DNA of 64,000 bases from Chelydra serpentina (GCA_037349315.1 JBAIAC010000054.1:3720001-3784000), one strand, 5' to 3'. Positions 9,801 to 21,250 are shown, counted from the stretch's first letter. The notes: a model not told the origin generated them from the sequence alone. Made by a program: numbers and translations.

Positions 9801-12052
9801 ATAGCAAAGCCCAGGAGGAAATGAATTATTATGTTTTTAGGCAGAATTTGAAGAATAAAGTGGGGGGCCACCCACTGAACACTGAGAGAAAATGAAATAC
9901 GGAATAGCTGCTCATTCAGTGAACACCATCCATTCTGTGCATTGAAAGAGACAGGGGTCCTGTGGAAAAAACAGCATGTGATTAAAGATGGTCTCATAAT
10001 GGATGCTCCCAACGGGGCCAATTGAAGTTTACAGGCGACCTTGATGCTATCATTTCCTAACTTTTCAGTGCATAACTTTGCAATCTTGATGTTGTTTGAA
10101 CTATTTACATGTGAAAATATAGTTATGGGTGATGTGATGCTTCCATTTCCAGCCTATGTTTTCAGAGGTTTACATACTTTTCTGAAACAGTTAGTCTTTA
10201 GGCTGAATTTTCATGATGTCTTCACCCAGAAGCGATTTTCTTTGAGAATTTGACAAGCCTCCAGTCAGCCATATTTGAGGATTTATCATTCAGATAAATG
10301 TAATACCCTTTTGATTAAACATTCTTTCTTCCCCCCAAAATAAATGTATAGCAAGTAAAGTAAAACAATACATCGGTCCAATGTTAAGATCTTAATTGCA
10401 GAATCATCAGTCAATAGGAAACAAATACTGCTGTTCATTGGGTCTTTCATTACGTTATCACACAACATAGGTGTGTGTGAATCTTTTACTTCATATCAGG
10501 TTGCAGAAAAGGTGCATGGAAAATAAAAATGTACACAATAGATAGAACAGACTGGTTCTATTAGTTTTATTGGTTTAGGTGGAGTTACCATTTATGTAGG
10601 AAGGGAAGACAAATTGGAGAGGTGCTGGATTGACTGCATGCATCAGATGTACATTACTCTATATGACAGTATAGCACATACCTTATGAAGAAAAGACATT
10701 GGTTAAAAAAAGTCTGGATTTTTTCTACTGTGTTTAAGTACTTCTAAATCGTTTTACTTAAGCTGAAAACATTTAAGAGATCATTTTGAATCCAGTTGGC
10801 TGATTTCACTGCCCTCCTCAGAGCAGGGAACAGAGAAACTTCAGTGTCAGTGAGGATTCTATAATTAATTCAATTAAGTACCTGTTCAATCTTGCCTAAA
10901 CCAGTATAACATCAAAATATATTAAAATCAATTAAATATGATTTTACAGAAGAAAGAAGGCAATGAAATTCCCATTCGTTGGTTTTTTTTAACTGATATG
11001 CTGCATCTTCTTGGATTCAGTTCTAACTTCTTTTGACAACATTCTCTCCCAGCCATTAACCCAGCCTTGCAAAATCGCTATGAACATTTAGCCTCCCAGA
11101 CACACTAGGATGCCTGAAGATTATGAAAAAAAAATCCATATTTTACTTGTTTGTACAAAAAACAAAAAAAAAACCCAACAAAAAATGCTTACCCCAAGTG
11201 AGTGGTTGAGTAGAATTTTACAAGACTGCATTAAACCTTTCTAGCCAAGAAAAAATAAATTTTAAAGAATCTTCATAAATTGGAGATGGCATAAGAAATT
11301 CAGAAAAAGGTTTTTCTCCCCCTTCGCCATTATCTAACAGTTAATTTCTCTCCCCTGTTTTATTGGTTTTGAACTTGGGCATAGTAATATATTATGTAAT
11401 TGGACTAATGAGTTCCAGCCCACACGCTCACCGTGCTGTAACAGCACAGTGAGCAGCAGATCAGCACGCGCTCTTGTCCAGTTCATTTAATAATTTAAAA
11501 GTATCAATTAAAAAATCTGCTTCTGTTCACTAAATCCTTCCTTTTTTACTCATTGGAAAGAAAAACCTTGAATGACTCTTAACAAGTATCTAACAGGCTG
11601 TGGAACTTAAAATTCTTTGCCTGGTGCTCAGCGAGGTCAGTGCATGAATGTACAAGGTTAAGAAACGACGAAAAAGAATGCGTGCAAATTTCCAGTTGTA
11701 GGTTTGATTTGTTTTCTTTGAAATACAAAAGTGGTGCTAATATTTATAGTCATTTATTTTAAAAATTCCTGTTGTTGCACGGTGCTGAGCTAAACATTTT
11801 GCTACTTGTGCGGAAGTGAAAAATATTATTTTCCAATACGTCAGTTAGGAAAAAAATCAAAATTACTTACACAATAGTCACTGGGAAGTAAGATGGAAAG
11901 AAGTTGAGTTTGCTGGGTAGAGGTTGTAAGTGGAGCTTGAATCGATCACAGCAGAAAGATGATTTTCTCAGTGCTTTCTGATTTTCAAAAAAACCAAAAC
12001 CCCTCAAGTTTACAGTGTTAAAGGACTTGTAAAGTCATATGGCTTCTAATTC
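9801..12052. other. Repeat-poor AT-rich island, no gene
   Basis: More than 2 kb in which I recognise no transposon family and no exon. Reading frames are short (at most 95 codons) and frequently closed. The composition is even, with many TAAT-type words, and it includes the near-palindrome at 11426-11454. Such islands between dense transposons are where conserved non-coding elements are often found; that is inference only. Confidence 0.4.
11426..11454. repeat. 29-bp near-perfect palindrome
   Basis: gctcaccgtgctgt and acagcacagtgagc are inverted 14-mers pairing at 13 of 14 positions around a single A. It stands in otherwise non-repetitive sequence. The short spacer makes a hairpin-forming RNA gene unlikely; a dimeric protein binding site is possible but unproven. 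Confidence 0.6.
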
Positions 12053-12424
12053 TTAGGCCTTGTCAACACTGGGAAGTTTCTGCACAGGAAAGCAGCTGTC
12101 TGCACTGTAACTCCCGAGGTTACACACTGCCAAGCCACTTAGTGCGCAGAAACTGCGCAGTTGCAGCGCTGTAAAAATAGCACCCGACGAGAGGCGTAGA
12201 GCTTTCTGCTCCGGGGGTACAGCGCTGCGGTGCCAGTGTAGACACCCTGGTCGCTTACAGCGCTGCAGTTGGCTTCCGGGAGATGTCCCACAATGCCTGT
12301 TCTCACCGCTCTGGTCATCAGTTTGAACTCTACTGCCCTGCCCTCAGGTGACCAACTGTGAGCCCCACCCATTAAATTCCTTGGGAATTTTGAAAGTCCC
12401 CTTCCTGTTTGCTCAGTGACGTGT

Positions 12425-13002
12425 GCAGTGGTCTCAGTGCATCTTTCCAGGTGGCCAGGCCTTCTCCACACACCAGGCGATCCCCTGCTTGGAGCAGTGC
12501 GAGCTGCTGGACCTCATCAGCATTTGGGGAGAGGAGACTGTCCAGTCCCAGCTGCGCTCCAGCCATCGAAATTATGATACCTACGGACAGATTTCACGAT
12601 GCCCGACAGAAAGGGTCCATGACCAGGACATACTGCAGGGCAGGGTCAAAGTGAAGGAGCTGTGGAATGCCTACCACAAGGCGTGGGAGGCAAATCGCTG
12701 CTCCGGAGCTGCCCCCACGAGCTCTGGTTCTACAAAGAGCTGGATGCGATACTCAGCGATTCCCATCTCCACTGCGAAGGCCACTGTGGATACTTCGGTG
12801 GCTCATGTGCCAGTCGAGAGTGGACCGAGCCAGGAGGAGGAAATCTTGGATGAGGCTGTGGAGTGGGAGGTGGACCCAGAGGCAGAGGACGACTCGGAGG
12901 CCAGAGATGCATGCAGCCAGGAGCTCTTCTCTACCCCGGAGGAGCCTAGCCAGACACAGCTGTCGGATCTTGGCAAAGCGCAAACAGGAGAGGAGGCCCC
13001 TG
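12425..13002 (+). pseudogene. Myb/SANT-like DNA-binding protein of a Harbinger element, exon 1
   Basis: Encodes the accessory DNA-binding protein of PIF/Harbinger transposons, which brings the nuclease to the element ends. The trihelix/Myb-like domain starts at CELLDLISIWGEETVQSQL and goes on with RNYDTYGQIS and GRVKVKELWNAYHKA, about residues 25-90. The family phrase FYKELDAIL is present but in another frame (12730-12760), so two compensating frameshifts flank it. An acidic tail follows (EEEILDEAVEWEVDPEAEDD). The exon ends at a good splice donor, CTG/GTAAGT, at 13002/13003. There is no convincing ATG; the open frame merely begins at a GTG near 12423. Confidence 0.8.
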
Positions 13003-13136
13003 GTAAGTGGCTTTGATTTTGGGAATCGCTGAAGCGAGTTGTTGGCGGCAGGAGGGTTGCAGAAAGCAGGCTTGTGTCTGTCTGATGCGCATACCACCAT
13101 ATGCCTAGTCTGAGCAGTGGAGCAGGGTGGTTGATT

Positions 13137-13410
13137 GACTCGTTTGTCCAGATCATTTTGAATTTTAATCCTATCCTCAAAAGCACTTGCAACCCCTCCC
13201 CGCTTGGTATTGTCCGCAGGCTTTATATGTGAACTCTCTGTGGCGTTATTTAAATAATTGATGAAGATATTGAACAGAACTGGACCCTGAACTGATCCCT
13301 GCTGGACCCCACTCAATATGCCCTTCTAGTTTGCCTGTGAAACGCTGATAACTACTCTCTGGGAACGGTTTTCCAACCAGTTATGCACCCATCTTATGGT
13401 AGCTCCTTAT
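13137..13410 (-). mobile_element. Internal CR1 ORF2 fragment without 3' tail
   Basis: The minus strand reads [20 protein letters not shown] and continues to a degraded catalytic box (PADNTKRGG for FADDTKLGG) and then IQNDLDK. It is a 270-bp piece from the middle of CR1 reverse transcriptase with no 3' untranslated end, unlike a normal target-primed insertion. It lies in the intron of the Harbinger Myb-like gene. Confidence 0.75.
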
Positions 13411-13840
13411 AGAATGTCTGACCCTGATGAGGAAGAGACAGAAGAGGACTAGGGAGAATGTGTTTTGTGAGATCCTGCAAACCAGAGCTGCATCAGACTA
13501 CTGTCAAAGGGTTTTGAGGGCCTATATGACCGACAGCATGAAGAAGGAATGAGAGGACAAGAAAAAGGCTCAGGAATCCCAGCAGGACAAAGAGTGGGAA
13601 ATGCACCAGAACATAATGGGTCTTCTAAAGCAGCAAACCCAAATGTTGCAGACCCTGGTTGTCCTACAGGTCCAAAAACCCAGACACTCCCATTTGCAGT
13701 CCTTGAAGAACTCCATGGTCACTGCGCGCTACACTCCCCAGCATACTATGTAGCATCACAGGCCACATCTTTACCTATACTACTCCATGCCAGGTGTCAG
13801 CAAAGAAAACCACAACTACACGTACACTGAACTGTGAGAA
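13411..13840 (+). pseudogene. Myb/SANT-like Harbinger protein, exon 2 (C-terminal coiled region)
   Basis: Follows an AG at 13411-13412. After a few acidic codons the plus strand reads RTRENVFCEILQTRAASDY and AYMTDSMKKE; after a shift near 13548 it reads QQDKEWEMHQNIMGLLKQQT and QMLQTLVVLQVQ. That charged, glutamine-rich helical region is the usual C-terminal multimerisation part of these Harbinger proteins. Shifts and stops disable it. I assign it to the same gene as 12425-13002 by order and orientation. Confidence 0.65.
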
Positions 13841-14107
13841 CCGTGACTGGTGTATGTGTAGCCACAACAGACTACATTTGTTTACTCAAATGGACATAAG
13901 TGTTTATAATTTTATAATTTTCACCCTCTTAACTTATATTAAAAATTCATATAACATTGGCTGTGGGGAGGGGGGTTTGCGCATTGATTTTCTGCACTGT
14001 TTTTTCCACTCCATAAAACTTCTGTTTTTGAGGAATCGAATTATCTTTATTAGTTCACAGCAAGTATTGCAGAATGCATAGTGGTTGTCAAAGCAAACAG
14101 TATTTGT

Positions 14108-14139
14108 AAATGTATATCAAGACCACTTGATATACATTT
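14108..14139. repeat. Perfect 14-bp inverted repeat with 4-nt loop
   Basis: aaatgtatatcaag (14108-14121) and its exact complement cttgatatacattt (14126-14139) are separated by acca. It stands immediately before the retroposon-like repeat at 14140, inside the Harbinger element. Confidence 0.7.
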
Positions 14140-14242
14140 CTCAGACCTGAAAAAGAGCTCTGTGTAAGCTCGAAAGCTCGTCTCTCTCACCAACAGAAGT
14201 TGGACCAATAAAGGATATTACCTCACCCACCTCATCTCTCTG
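14140..14242 (+). mobile_element. Retroposon-like repeat, gctcgaaagct type
   Basis: Contains gacctgaaaaagagctctgt, gtaagctcgaaagctcgtc, caacagaagttggaccaata and attacctcacccacc. The same words, partly as an inverted pair, form 59126-59368. It shares the tgaagaagtg..cgaaagct..caata architecture of the short repeat at 22073. No clear target duplication was found. I cannot name the family. Confidence 0.55.
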
Positions 14243-14354
14243 ATATCGAGCACCATGTAATTTATATCCCACTCGTATTTATAAATGTACAAGAAGCACT
14301 ACACAGTTCTTAGCAGCACCCGAAGCTCCAGGCCCAGAGGGCGCTCCAGCAGAG

Positions 14355-14745
14355 AACACTACTATAGCTGACCATTAAAGTGCTCTTTCAAAACCTCCCT
14401 GAACCACATGGTTCAATCTTGGGCTCTTGTAACAGCCTTTGTATCTGGTTGCTCAAAGTCAGCAGACAGCCTCTCCACTTCTGCCCTCTACCCTAATGGC
14501 TGCTTGTCCCCGTTTGCCTCACAGATATTATGCAGGACACAACAGGCAGCCATCACCACAGGGATATTTTTCTCACTGAGATCCAGTCCAGGTAGTAAAC
14601 ACTGCCAACGTCCCTGCAATGTACCAAAAGCACATTCATCAGTCATTCTGCACCTGCTGAGCAGGTAGTTGAATTTCCTTGGTGCTGTCGAGGTGGCCAG
14701 TGTATTGCTTTGTGAGCTGTGGGAGCAACGAGTAGGTTGGATCCC
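14355..14745 (-). pseudogene. HARBI1-like Harbinger transposase, C-terminal remnant
   Basis: The minus strand encodes the last third of a DDE-type nuclease of the PIF/Harbinger (DDE_Tnp_4) family, which cuts and joins transposon ends. It opens with GDPTYSLLPQLTKQYTGHLD, the block holding the second catalytic aspartate (GD). After a frameshift it reads LLSRCRMTDECAFGTLQGRW, holding the catalytic glutamate (the E of ECAFG). Then PVVMAACCVLHNICEANGD completes the family end. The N-terminal half with the first aspartate is missing; the CR1 at 14752 cuts the gene at its upstream side. It lies tail to tail with the Myb-like gene, the usual Harbinger layout. Confidence 0.88.
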
Positions 14746-14751
14746 GTGGAA

Positions 14752-16870
14752 TCATAGAAGTATAAGATTAGAAGGGTCATCTAGTCTAACCCCCTGCCAA
14801 GATGCAGGATTTGTTGTGACTAAACAGATGGCTATCCAGCCTCCTTTTGAAAACCTCCAGTGAAGGAGCTTCCACCACCTCCCGAGGCAGTTTATTCCAT
14901 TTCCTCCTGTTCTTACAGTTAGGACGTTTTTCCTGAGATTCAGTCTAAATCTGCTCTGATGTACTTTGAACCCATTGCCTCTTGTCCTGCCCTCTGTGGC
15001 CAGAGAGAACAACTTTTCTCCATCTTTTTTATTGTAATTTTTGCAAGTATTTGAACACTGCTGTTATGTACCCCCTTAATCTCCTCTTTTCCAAACTAAA
15101 CATACCTAGTTCCTTCAGCCTTTTCTCAAATGGCTTGCATTCCATCCCTCTGATCATGTTTGTCACTCGCCTCTGAATCCTTTCCAGTTTCTCTACATCC
15201 TTTCTATCCATTCGTGACCAAAACTGGGCACAGTACTCCAGCTGAGGCCTAGCCAATGCTGAATAGAGCTGTACTATCACCACCCGTGACTTGCATGCTA
15301 TGCCTCTGTTAAAGCAACCTAAAATTGCATTTGCTCTTTTTGCAACAACATTGCGTTGCTGACTCATGTTGAGGTTGTGATCCACCACAACTCCTGGATC
15401 CTTCTCAGCAGTGTTGCTGGCAAGCCAGTTATCCCCCCTTTTGTATGTGTGCATTTGTTTTTTCTTCCCTAAGTTAGCAATTTACATTTATCTTTTTTCA
15501 ATTTCATTGTGTTGTCTATAGTCCAGTTCTCCAATTTATCAAGATCCCTCTGAATTGTAGCTCTATCCTCCAATGTGTTGGCAACCCCCCTAGCTTTGAG
15601 TCATCTGTAAATTTTCCTACATCCAAGTCGTTAATAAAGATGTTAAACAACACTGGATCCAGAACAGATCCCTGTGGAACCCCACATGAGACCTCCCTCC
15701 AATCTGACATCATCTCATTAATAGTTAATCTTTGTTTGTAGTTGTTTAACCAATTATGTATCCGTTTGCTGGTAGATCTGTTGAGCCCATATTTCTCCAG
15801 TTTACCTATCAGAATGTCATGTGGGACTGTGTAAAGAGTCTTGCTGAAGTCCAGGTATATTATATCTACCACATTTCCCCCTATCCATCAAACCAGTTAC
15901 CCTGTCAGGGAAGGAAATCAAGGTGGTTTGGCATGGTTTGTTCTTAGTAAATCCATGCTGGCTGCTACCCCTTCTTTCTCCAGGTATTTGCAAATTGAAT
16001 GTTTTATACATTCTAGTAGCTTCCCAGGTATCAAAGTCAGGGTGACTGGTCTATAATTCCCTGGCTCCTCCTTTCCCTCCCCTTTTTTTTTTAAAAGGAT
16101 AACCCTTCTCCAGTCTTCCGCGACCTCTCCTATTATCCATGAGTTGTGAATATTTTCAGTACCCTCAGGTGAATAGCATCTGGCCCCGCTGATTTGAATT
16201 CTCTGATGTGTTCTTTACTTATCCTGATCTGCATCCTTTCCTCTTTATTGTCTGTGGTAACTTCGCTAGTCATCCGGTCACATGGTTTCTTTTTCTGTCC
16301 CTTTTTTTTTTTTTTTTTTTTTGTGTGAGAAGACTGAAGCAAAGTAGGCATTGAGCAGCTCTGCCTTCCTATCATCTTCCATTACCAGCTCACCTTCTCC
16401 ATTGAGCAGTGGACCCATGCCATCCTTAATCTTTCTTTTTTGTCCTACATATTTGAAGAACCCCTTCTTGTTGTCTCTAACATTTCCTGCCAGCTGTAAC
16501 TCATTCTTTGCCTTGGTTTTCCTGATTTTTGTCCCTAAACGCTTGCGCTATTCCCATGTAGACTTCCTTGGTGACATCCCCCTCCTTCAATTTCCTGTAT
16601 GTATCCCTTTTGGTGTTTAGATAGCTATTTTTAGTGCAGACAGATTGGCTTCCTGTGGGTGGTCTTATCTTTTCTCTGTTTCAGAATAGCCTGATGTTGA
16701 GCCTTAAGTATTATCTCTTTTAGAAACCACCAGCCCCTACAACTTCTTTTCTTCCTAATTGATCTTTCCATGGGACCTTGCCTACTATTTCTCTGAGTCG
16801 ATTGAAATCCGCCTTTCTGAAGTCCAGTGTCCTTGTTTTGATGTTCTCATGTCAAAGACGCTCTTCCCAG
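14752..16870 (-). mobile_element. CR1 LINE, long 5'-truncated copy
   Basis: Starts at its 3' end with tcatagaagtataagattag and runs leftwards through ORF2. Minus-strand pieces in coding order are the linker and finger region (GFTKNKPCQTTLISFPDRV), the palm ([25 protein letters not shown] in active elements), [20 protein letters not shown], a catalytic box degraded to [11 protein letters not shown], and the C-terminus 15454-15029 (AQFWSRMDRKDVEKLERIQR, MIRGMECKPFEKRLKELGMF). Upstream to 16870 is the CR1 inter-domain region with a 21-base T run at 16302-16322. Stops and shifts are frequent. It inserted into or next to the Harbinger transposase. Confidence 0.88.
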
Positions 16871-18824
16871 TATTTGATAGATGGAGCCCATCTCAGCATA
16901 GTAATCCTATTTCCTGAACATCAGCTCATCGTTGAAGAAGCCAAAGTCAAAGCCCAAATCAGGCTTTGGAAGAAGACTTTTTCCCCACTGGCTGTTTTCA
17001 TTTGTAAACTCTGAGTTGATGATGCTGGGTGGCTTGGTGGTTTGGTAATGGGGAAAGAGTTTTCACTGCTGGTTTGAATCTAGCCCAGGTGAGTAGCAGT
17101 GGAAATTCAGTACAGTTTTAGAACTGTTCAGTCTATAATGTGAAATGAATTGATTCAGTCCAGTTTTTTGAAAGGATAATGCAAATTTTTAATTGTTTCG
17201 TACAGAAATGGTGTTTGAACTCTGTCAGTGAGGGACATCTGATCATGGATTAAAAAAAAATGTGTCTATATAATATATTTTTTTTAAACTGGCAACAATT
17301 CACAATTTGGATGGATTTAGCTATCAGCTTGCTGCCTTCTGCATATTTACTTGCCTTTAACAATTGTCTTTATTAAAGTATGATACATGGAACAGGGATC
17401 TTAGATTACCTTAATTTCTCTGACTGGAAGCCTCATGTTCCATGTGATAGCTGCAGAGATGAAATTAATATAAATGTTGTAAATCACTAGACTGACCTTT
17501 GGTGAACTTTGGAAGAAGTATCAAATTTCTGTTTTTTCCCCTGTAATCAGCAGTTTGTAACGGATGAATTATACCTAATTTCAAAATTGTGGCTCAAAAG
17601 GGTACTCAAATAGTTGAAATCCCATAAAAAGACTGGTGACCTTTAGGTTGTCTCTGACGAAAATTTGAGATTTCTCCTTTACTTAGCAGCCTATGATCAA
17701 GTGAGCAAGATTTTACAGGTGCTTAATGGGAACTTAGGAATGATCAGTCTCCCCATTACATGTGTCTATGTTAGATTAAAGTTTATAAACTCACCACGCC
17801 TTCTTTATATGAAGTATTAAAAAAGCATAGGAGGTTCTGTTTCATGACTTCCATTTAGATACAAATCCAAATGGGGATGTGGGGGGAAATCTACACCTTC
17901 CTCCCTAAAGAGTTTGTTGCTCAAAGACTTGTTCCTGCCATTCAGTGCTCCTGATACATAAAGTCGGTTTATCTTCAGCCCCACCTCTCCCCAGCGTGCT
18001 TCCACCATGCTGAATTCATCTACGAGGGATCTTTTGGAGTAGGCCCGGGTTCTCCTGCTTTTGAGTTAATAATAGGTTCACAAGATGTAGGTCACAGGTA
18101 GTAATCTTATGCTCACAAGAATCTGCTAACAAATACTACTGACCTTTTCTACCTAAATACAACCTGGGACAACTCAGGATCTGAAAAATACGTTTAACAA
18201 AAGTTAACATCATGTACCAGCAGGACCATGTCTGGCAGCAATGCGTTAAATGCCTGTTGCCAGAGGGATCTTTGTTTGTTTTAAGTGATGGGTGGGAGGC
18301 TTCCATGGTGGTGAATAATTAATTTTGTATGTTTTTCTTCTGTATATTCCATGTGTAGCATACAAATGTGCTCTGCATTTTAGTAGGTGCCCCATCTCTA
18401 AGGCACCTGATGGTTATTCAGGTTTTATTTATTTTGCTGGATAGAACAAGAAGCACGCGAAGTTCTGTTTCCTGGCTTTCTTCGCTGTTTTTAGAGCACA
18501 GACTTCCTTTTCGGTACAAAGCATGTTTTATAATAGATGCTCTACGCCAATAACTAGGTTTAATTTATGGGGCGAAAATGTTTCACAAAACTCAGTCATT
18601 TTGTGAAACCCAAAGCAATGAACATCTTTTGTGAAACTCACTGAACCTCGAGTTCGAAATCCACTGAGTTTGTGCATGTCATTCATCATTCTCTGCATTA
18701 AAAGGTCAAGCAGCCATTACCCGATGTCATGTTGCCCATGCGACGTCAGGAGAATTATGCTTCATGCCACACAAAGGCTTGAAGAGTCAAGGGGAATAAG
18801 CCCAAATACACCTGCAACTCTAGG
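16871..18824. other. No gene recognised
   Basis: Nearly 2 kb without a recognisable element. Frames of 60-80 codons carry no motif. Confidence 0.35.
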
Positions 18825-18907
18825 GTGGGATTTTCAGAAGCACAAAGTTGGCCTAAGTTCTACCATTGACTTCAGTGGGAGTAGCTAAACCACTTCTGAA
18901 ATCCCAC
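18825..18907. repeat. 83-bp inverted-repeat unit
   Basis: gtgggattttcagaag (18825-18840) and cttctgaaatcccac (18893-18907) are complementary except for one T in the run. The interior has ttgacttcagtgggagtag, wording common in reptilian dispersed repeats. No coding capacity. Confidence 0.55.
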
Positions 18908-21042
18908 TCACAGCTCTTCCTCCAGAGGCTAATAAAAGGCAGGATTTGCAGGGCTAAACACGTGGTGGTGGTGTTATGCATCATTTTAAAGTATTCTTAA
19001 TTATAGGATCTTGATTCTCTCAAAGGTATCCAGATTGATTAGAAAAAGGAAAAAAAGTCAACAGAAAACTTCCTTTAAAATTCCTTGCTTATGTTACTAA
19101 TACCACAACAGATTATTAAAATTGAATACAAAACAGTTACGTGGGATTTTATTTCTTGCCGTCTATGCTGTTATTTGCATCTCTCGATTTGGATGTGAGA
19201 GCTGGCCAAAATCACTTTTACTTTTAGTTTTCTCAGTTCCATAATTTGGTTCTCGTGAGCTGGCACAGTTTGGATTGCAAATATTTCAAAGGAATATTAA
19301 AAAAATAAAAATCGTTTTATAATATTTAAAGTTATGAAACATTTCTACTAATAGTCTTTGTAAACTGTACCCCTGAACATCTTTACAAATAATAGCTGCT
19401 GTGTATGGAGGAACTCTTTGGTAGTATTTCTAACAAGGGCCCAAGTATTTGACAATTTTTGAAACCCATCCACCTGTCAATGCAATCGTCTTTAACCTTG
19501 TATGCCTTTATTTAAGACCCCATCCAAAGGAGCAGCTTCAATTTAAACAAAACACACTTCTGCCTGAGGGATTTTTGTGCAGGATTGGGACTGAGGTTGG
19601 CTGATTCTCTTGGGACCTCCAGAGAATCTCAACTAGCTTCTTGTTAATCTGTTCTGAATCTGTACATTGAATCAGAAATCCACTTCTTCCCCATCACTCC
19701 TTTGCTCAGTCTGCCATCTCACCCCCTACGAAAACAGTGTTTGCTAACACTGAAGTGTTGCCACAGACAGTTTTGTTTAAATTTGTTCCTCATTTTATGT
19801 GTTATCGTCCAGGTGCTGCTAAAAAAATATATCATGCAGTACTCTGGCAATACAGTAGGTGGTGTGAGGGAGAAAAATTGCACAAAGAGCAGATGCTGCT
19901 TCGGACTATTTCTGTTGTTGAGTGTGAATTTAACTAGCATCATCTACAAAATAATCAGCAACATCGCACCCAGGGAATTGGGGTAGACATGCCACTTGTG
20001 CACAGAATCACCCATACAACCCACAGTACTGGTGAACAGAACTGTTGTGGGAAAGCTGTGCTTTACACCTTAAAGCCAGAAAATAGGGTTCACTGGGTCA
20101 CTGTTTAGAATCTAGTTAATGCCTCCAGTTGTACTCAGTGACGGAGGTGAGCAACTCGAGAGGCATTTGCCAAGCTGAACACACAAGCAAGTTCAGAGGG
20201 CCTGGCTCTCTCCACGGATTTGTGCAGTAGCTTCTGCTTTTCCGTTTTCTGTTAGGCATAACGTGTGAGCACTTTACTGAACAAGGCATTTTAAATGGTG
20301 TCTGATGGGAATGTTCAGAGTCTCTTCCATATTTCATATACAGCTGATACAAGATTTGGTAGGAGAGCTCATATACCAAGACAAACCAGGGACTCAACCT
20401 GACTGCTTCATGGGCTCAGCATTGTGGACCCTGTTTTAAAGGCTTGACCTGGCAGGGTCCTGATCCAGCAGGGCACTCAAGTAAGTGCTTACCTTTAAGA
20501 CTGTGCATAGTTCCAGTGACGTCACTGTTCATGTGGGGAAAGCTAAGCATGTGCTTAAGTGCTATGTTAGATCAGAGCCTTAATGCCGAGCACCTTTGCT
20601 TGAAGAAGCCCTTAAAGAGACATCCACCCTGCTCCACGTACATTAAGAACAGTGCATTCCCTGGGTGGTTCCATTACTTGTTTTTTTGCGGGGGGAGATA
20701 TTTTTTATGAAAACAGAAAAATGCTAAATAGTAGAGGGAGAGTCCTGAAGCCATCTGTGGGTATTTACTGGCTCCGTTCAGAAGACAGAATAATAAAACA
20801 GTACTCTAATAGGATACACCAGTGCATTCTCTTTATTACTAGACAGCAAAGCTTTGTTACTGCATTGGTAGCTGTTATGTCATATGTCACTTAGTCCTAA
20901 CAGCTCCTGTTCCATTTAAGGAGTTATTTATTCATTAATTACAAGCATGGCAGTAGAGTTATTTATGGGTATGCAAAGTGTACCAGATACCAACTAGCTG
21001 GAGGATTAAATTGACTAGCCAACTGTACACCAGTATCCCATC
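18908..21042. other. No gene; one diverged dispersed repeat
   Basis: Mostly unassigned. About 20452-20585 (gtcctgatccagcaggg ... gctaagcatgtgcttaagtg) resembles the tgatcctgca..tgcaggatca repeat seen at 45647 and 46723. A 94-codon frame at 19702-19986 shows nothing recognisable. Confidence 0.35.
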
Positions 21043-21250
21043 ATAGATCCTAAGACCAGAAGAGACCATTGTGATCCGTTAGCCTGATCTCCTGTATAAC
21101 ACAGGCCAGAGAATTCCCCCAAAATAATTCCTAGAGCAGATCTTTAAGAAAAACATCCAAGCTGCTGCTTTTGCTGAGGCCCCAATGAGATTTGAACTTG
21201 CCACCTCCTGGTTAGCAGACCAGCACTCTAACCACTGAGTGCTGGAGTCA
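21043..21250 (-). mobile_element. tRNA-derived SINE with CR1-like tail
   Basis: Read on the minus strand, the head (21250 down) has cactcagtggttagagtgc, a tRNA-type A box region, then ctgctaaccag and gcaagttcaaatctc, a B box. The tail, from about 21120 down, has gcctgtgttatacaggagat and aatggtctcttctggtctta, ending in atctatga, the 3' end of the CR1 subfamily at 870 and 24050. The tail gives the CR1 reverse transcriptase its landing site. The head differs from the turtle SINE at 27384, so this is a second SINE family. The acceptor stem and cloverleaf are not preserved. Confidence 0.75.

Larger units (their letters stand above)
12053..14750 (+). mobile_element. PIF/Harbinger transposon remnant with two divergent genes
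   Basis: The left terminus is at 12056 (ggccttgtcaacactgg), preceded by tta (12053-12055), a 3-bp TWA-type target as used by Harbinger transposases. The element carries both expected genes: a Myb/SANT-like DNA-binding protein on the plus strand (12425-13840, two exons) and a HARBI1-like nuclease on the minus strand (14745-14355). Three foreign pieces sit in it: a CR1 internal fragment (13137-13410), a retroposon-like repeat (14140-14242) and a CR1 entering at about 14750. I did not find the right terminal inverted repeat, so the transposase 5' part and the right end are probably deleted or lie beyond the CR1 in unrecognisable form. Confidence 0.8.

Noticed and set aside
12753..13316. 187-codon minus-strand frame as one protein
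   Set aside because: Its first part is the CR1 fragment at 13137-13410 and the rest is antisense to the Harbinger Myb-like exon.
16302..16322. 21-base T run as the poly-A tail of a processed pseudogene on the minus strand
   Set aside because: CR1 coding sequence continues on both sides in the same orientation; the run is an internal expansion.
21175..21250. A functional tRNA gene on the minus strand
   Set aside because: A- and B-box words are present, but there is no closed acceptor stem and the unit continues into a CR1-like tail, so it is a SINE head.
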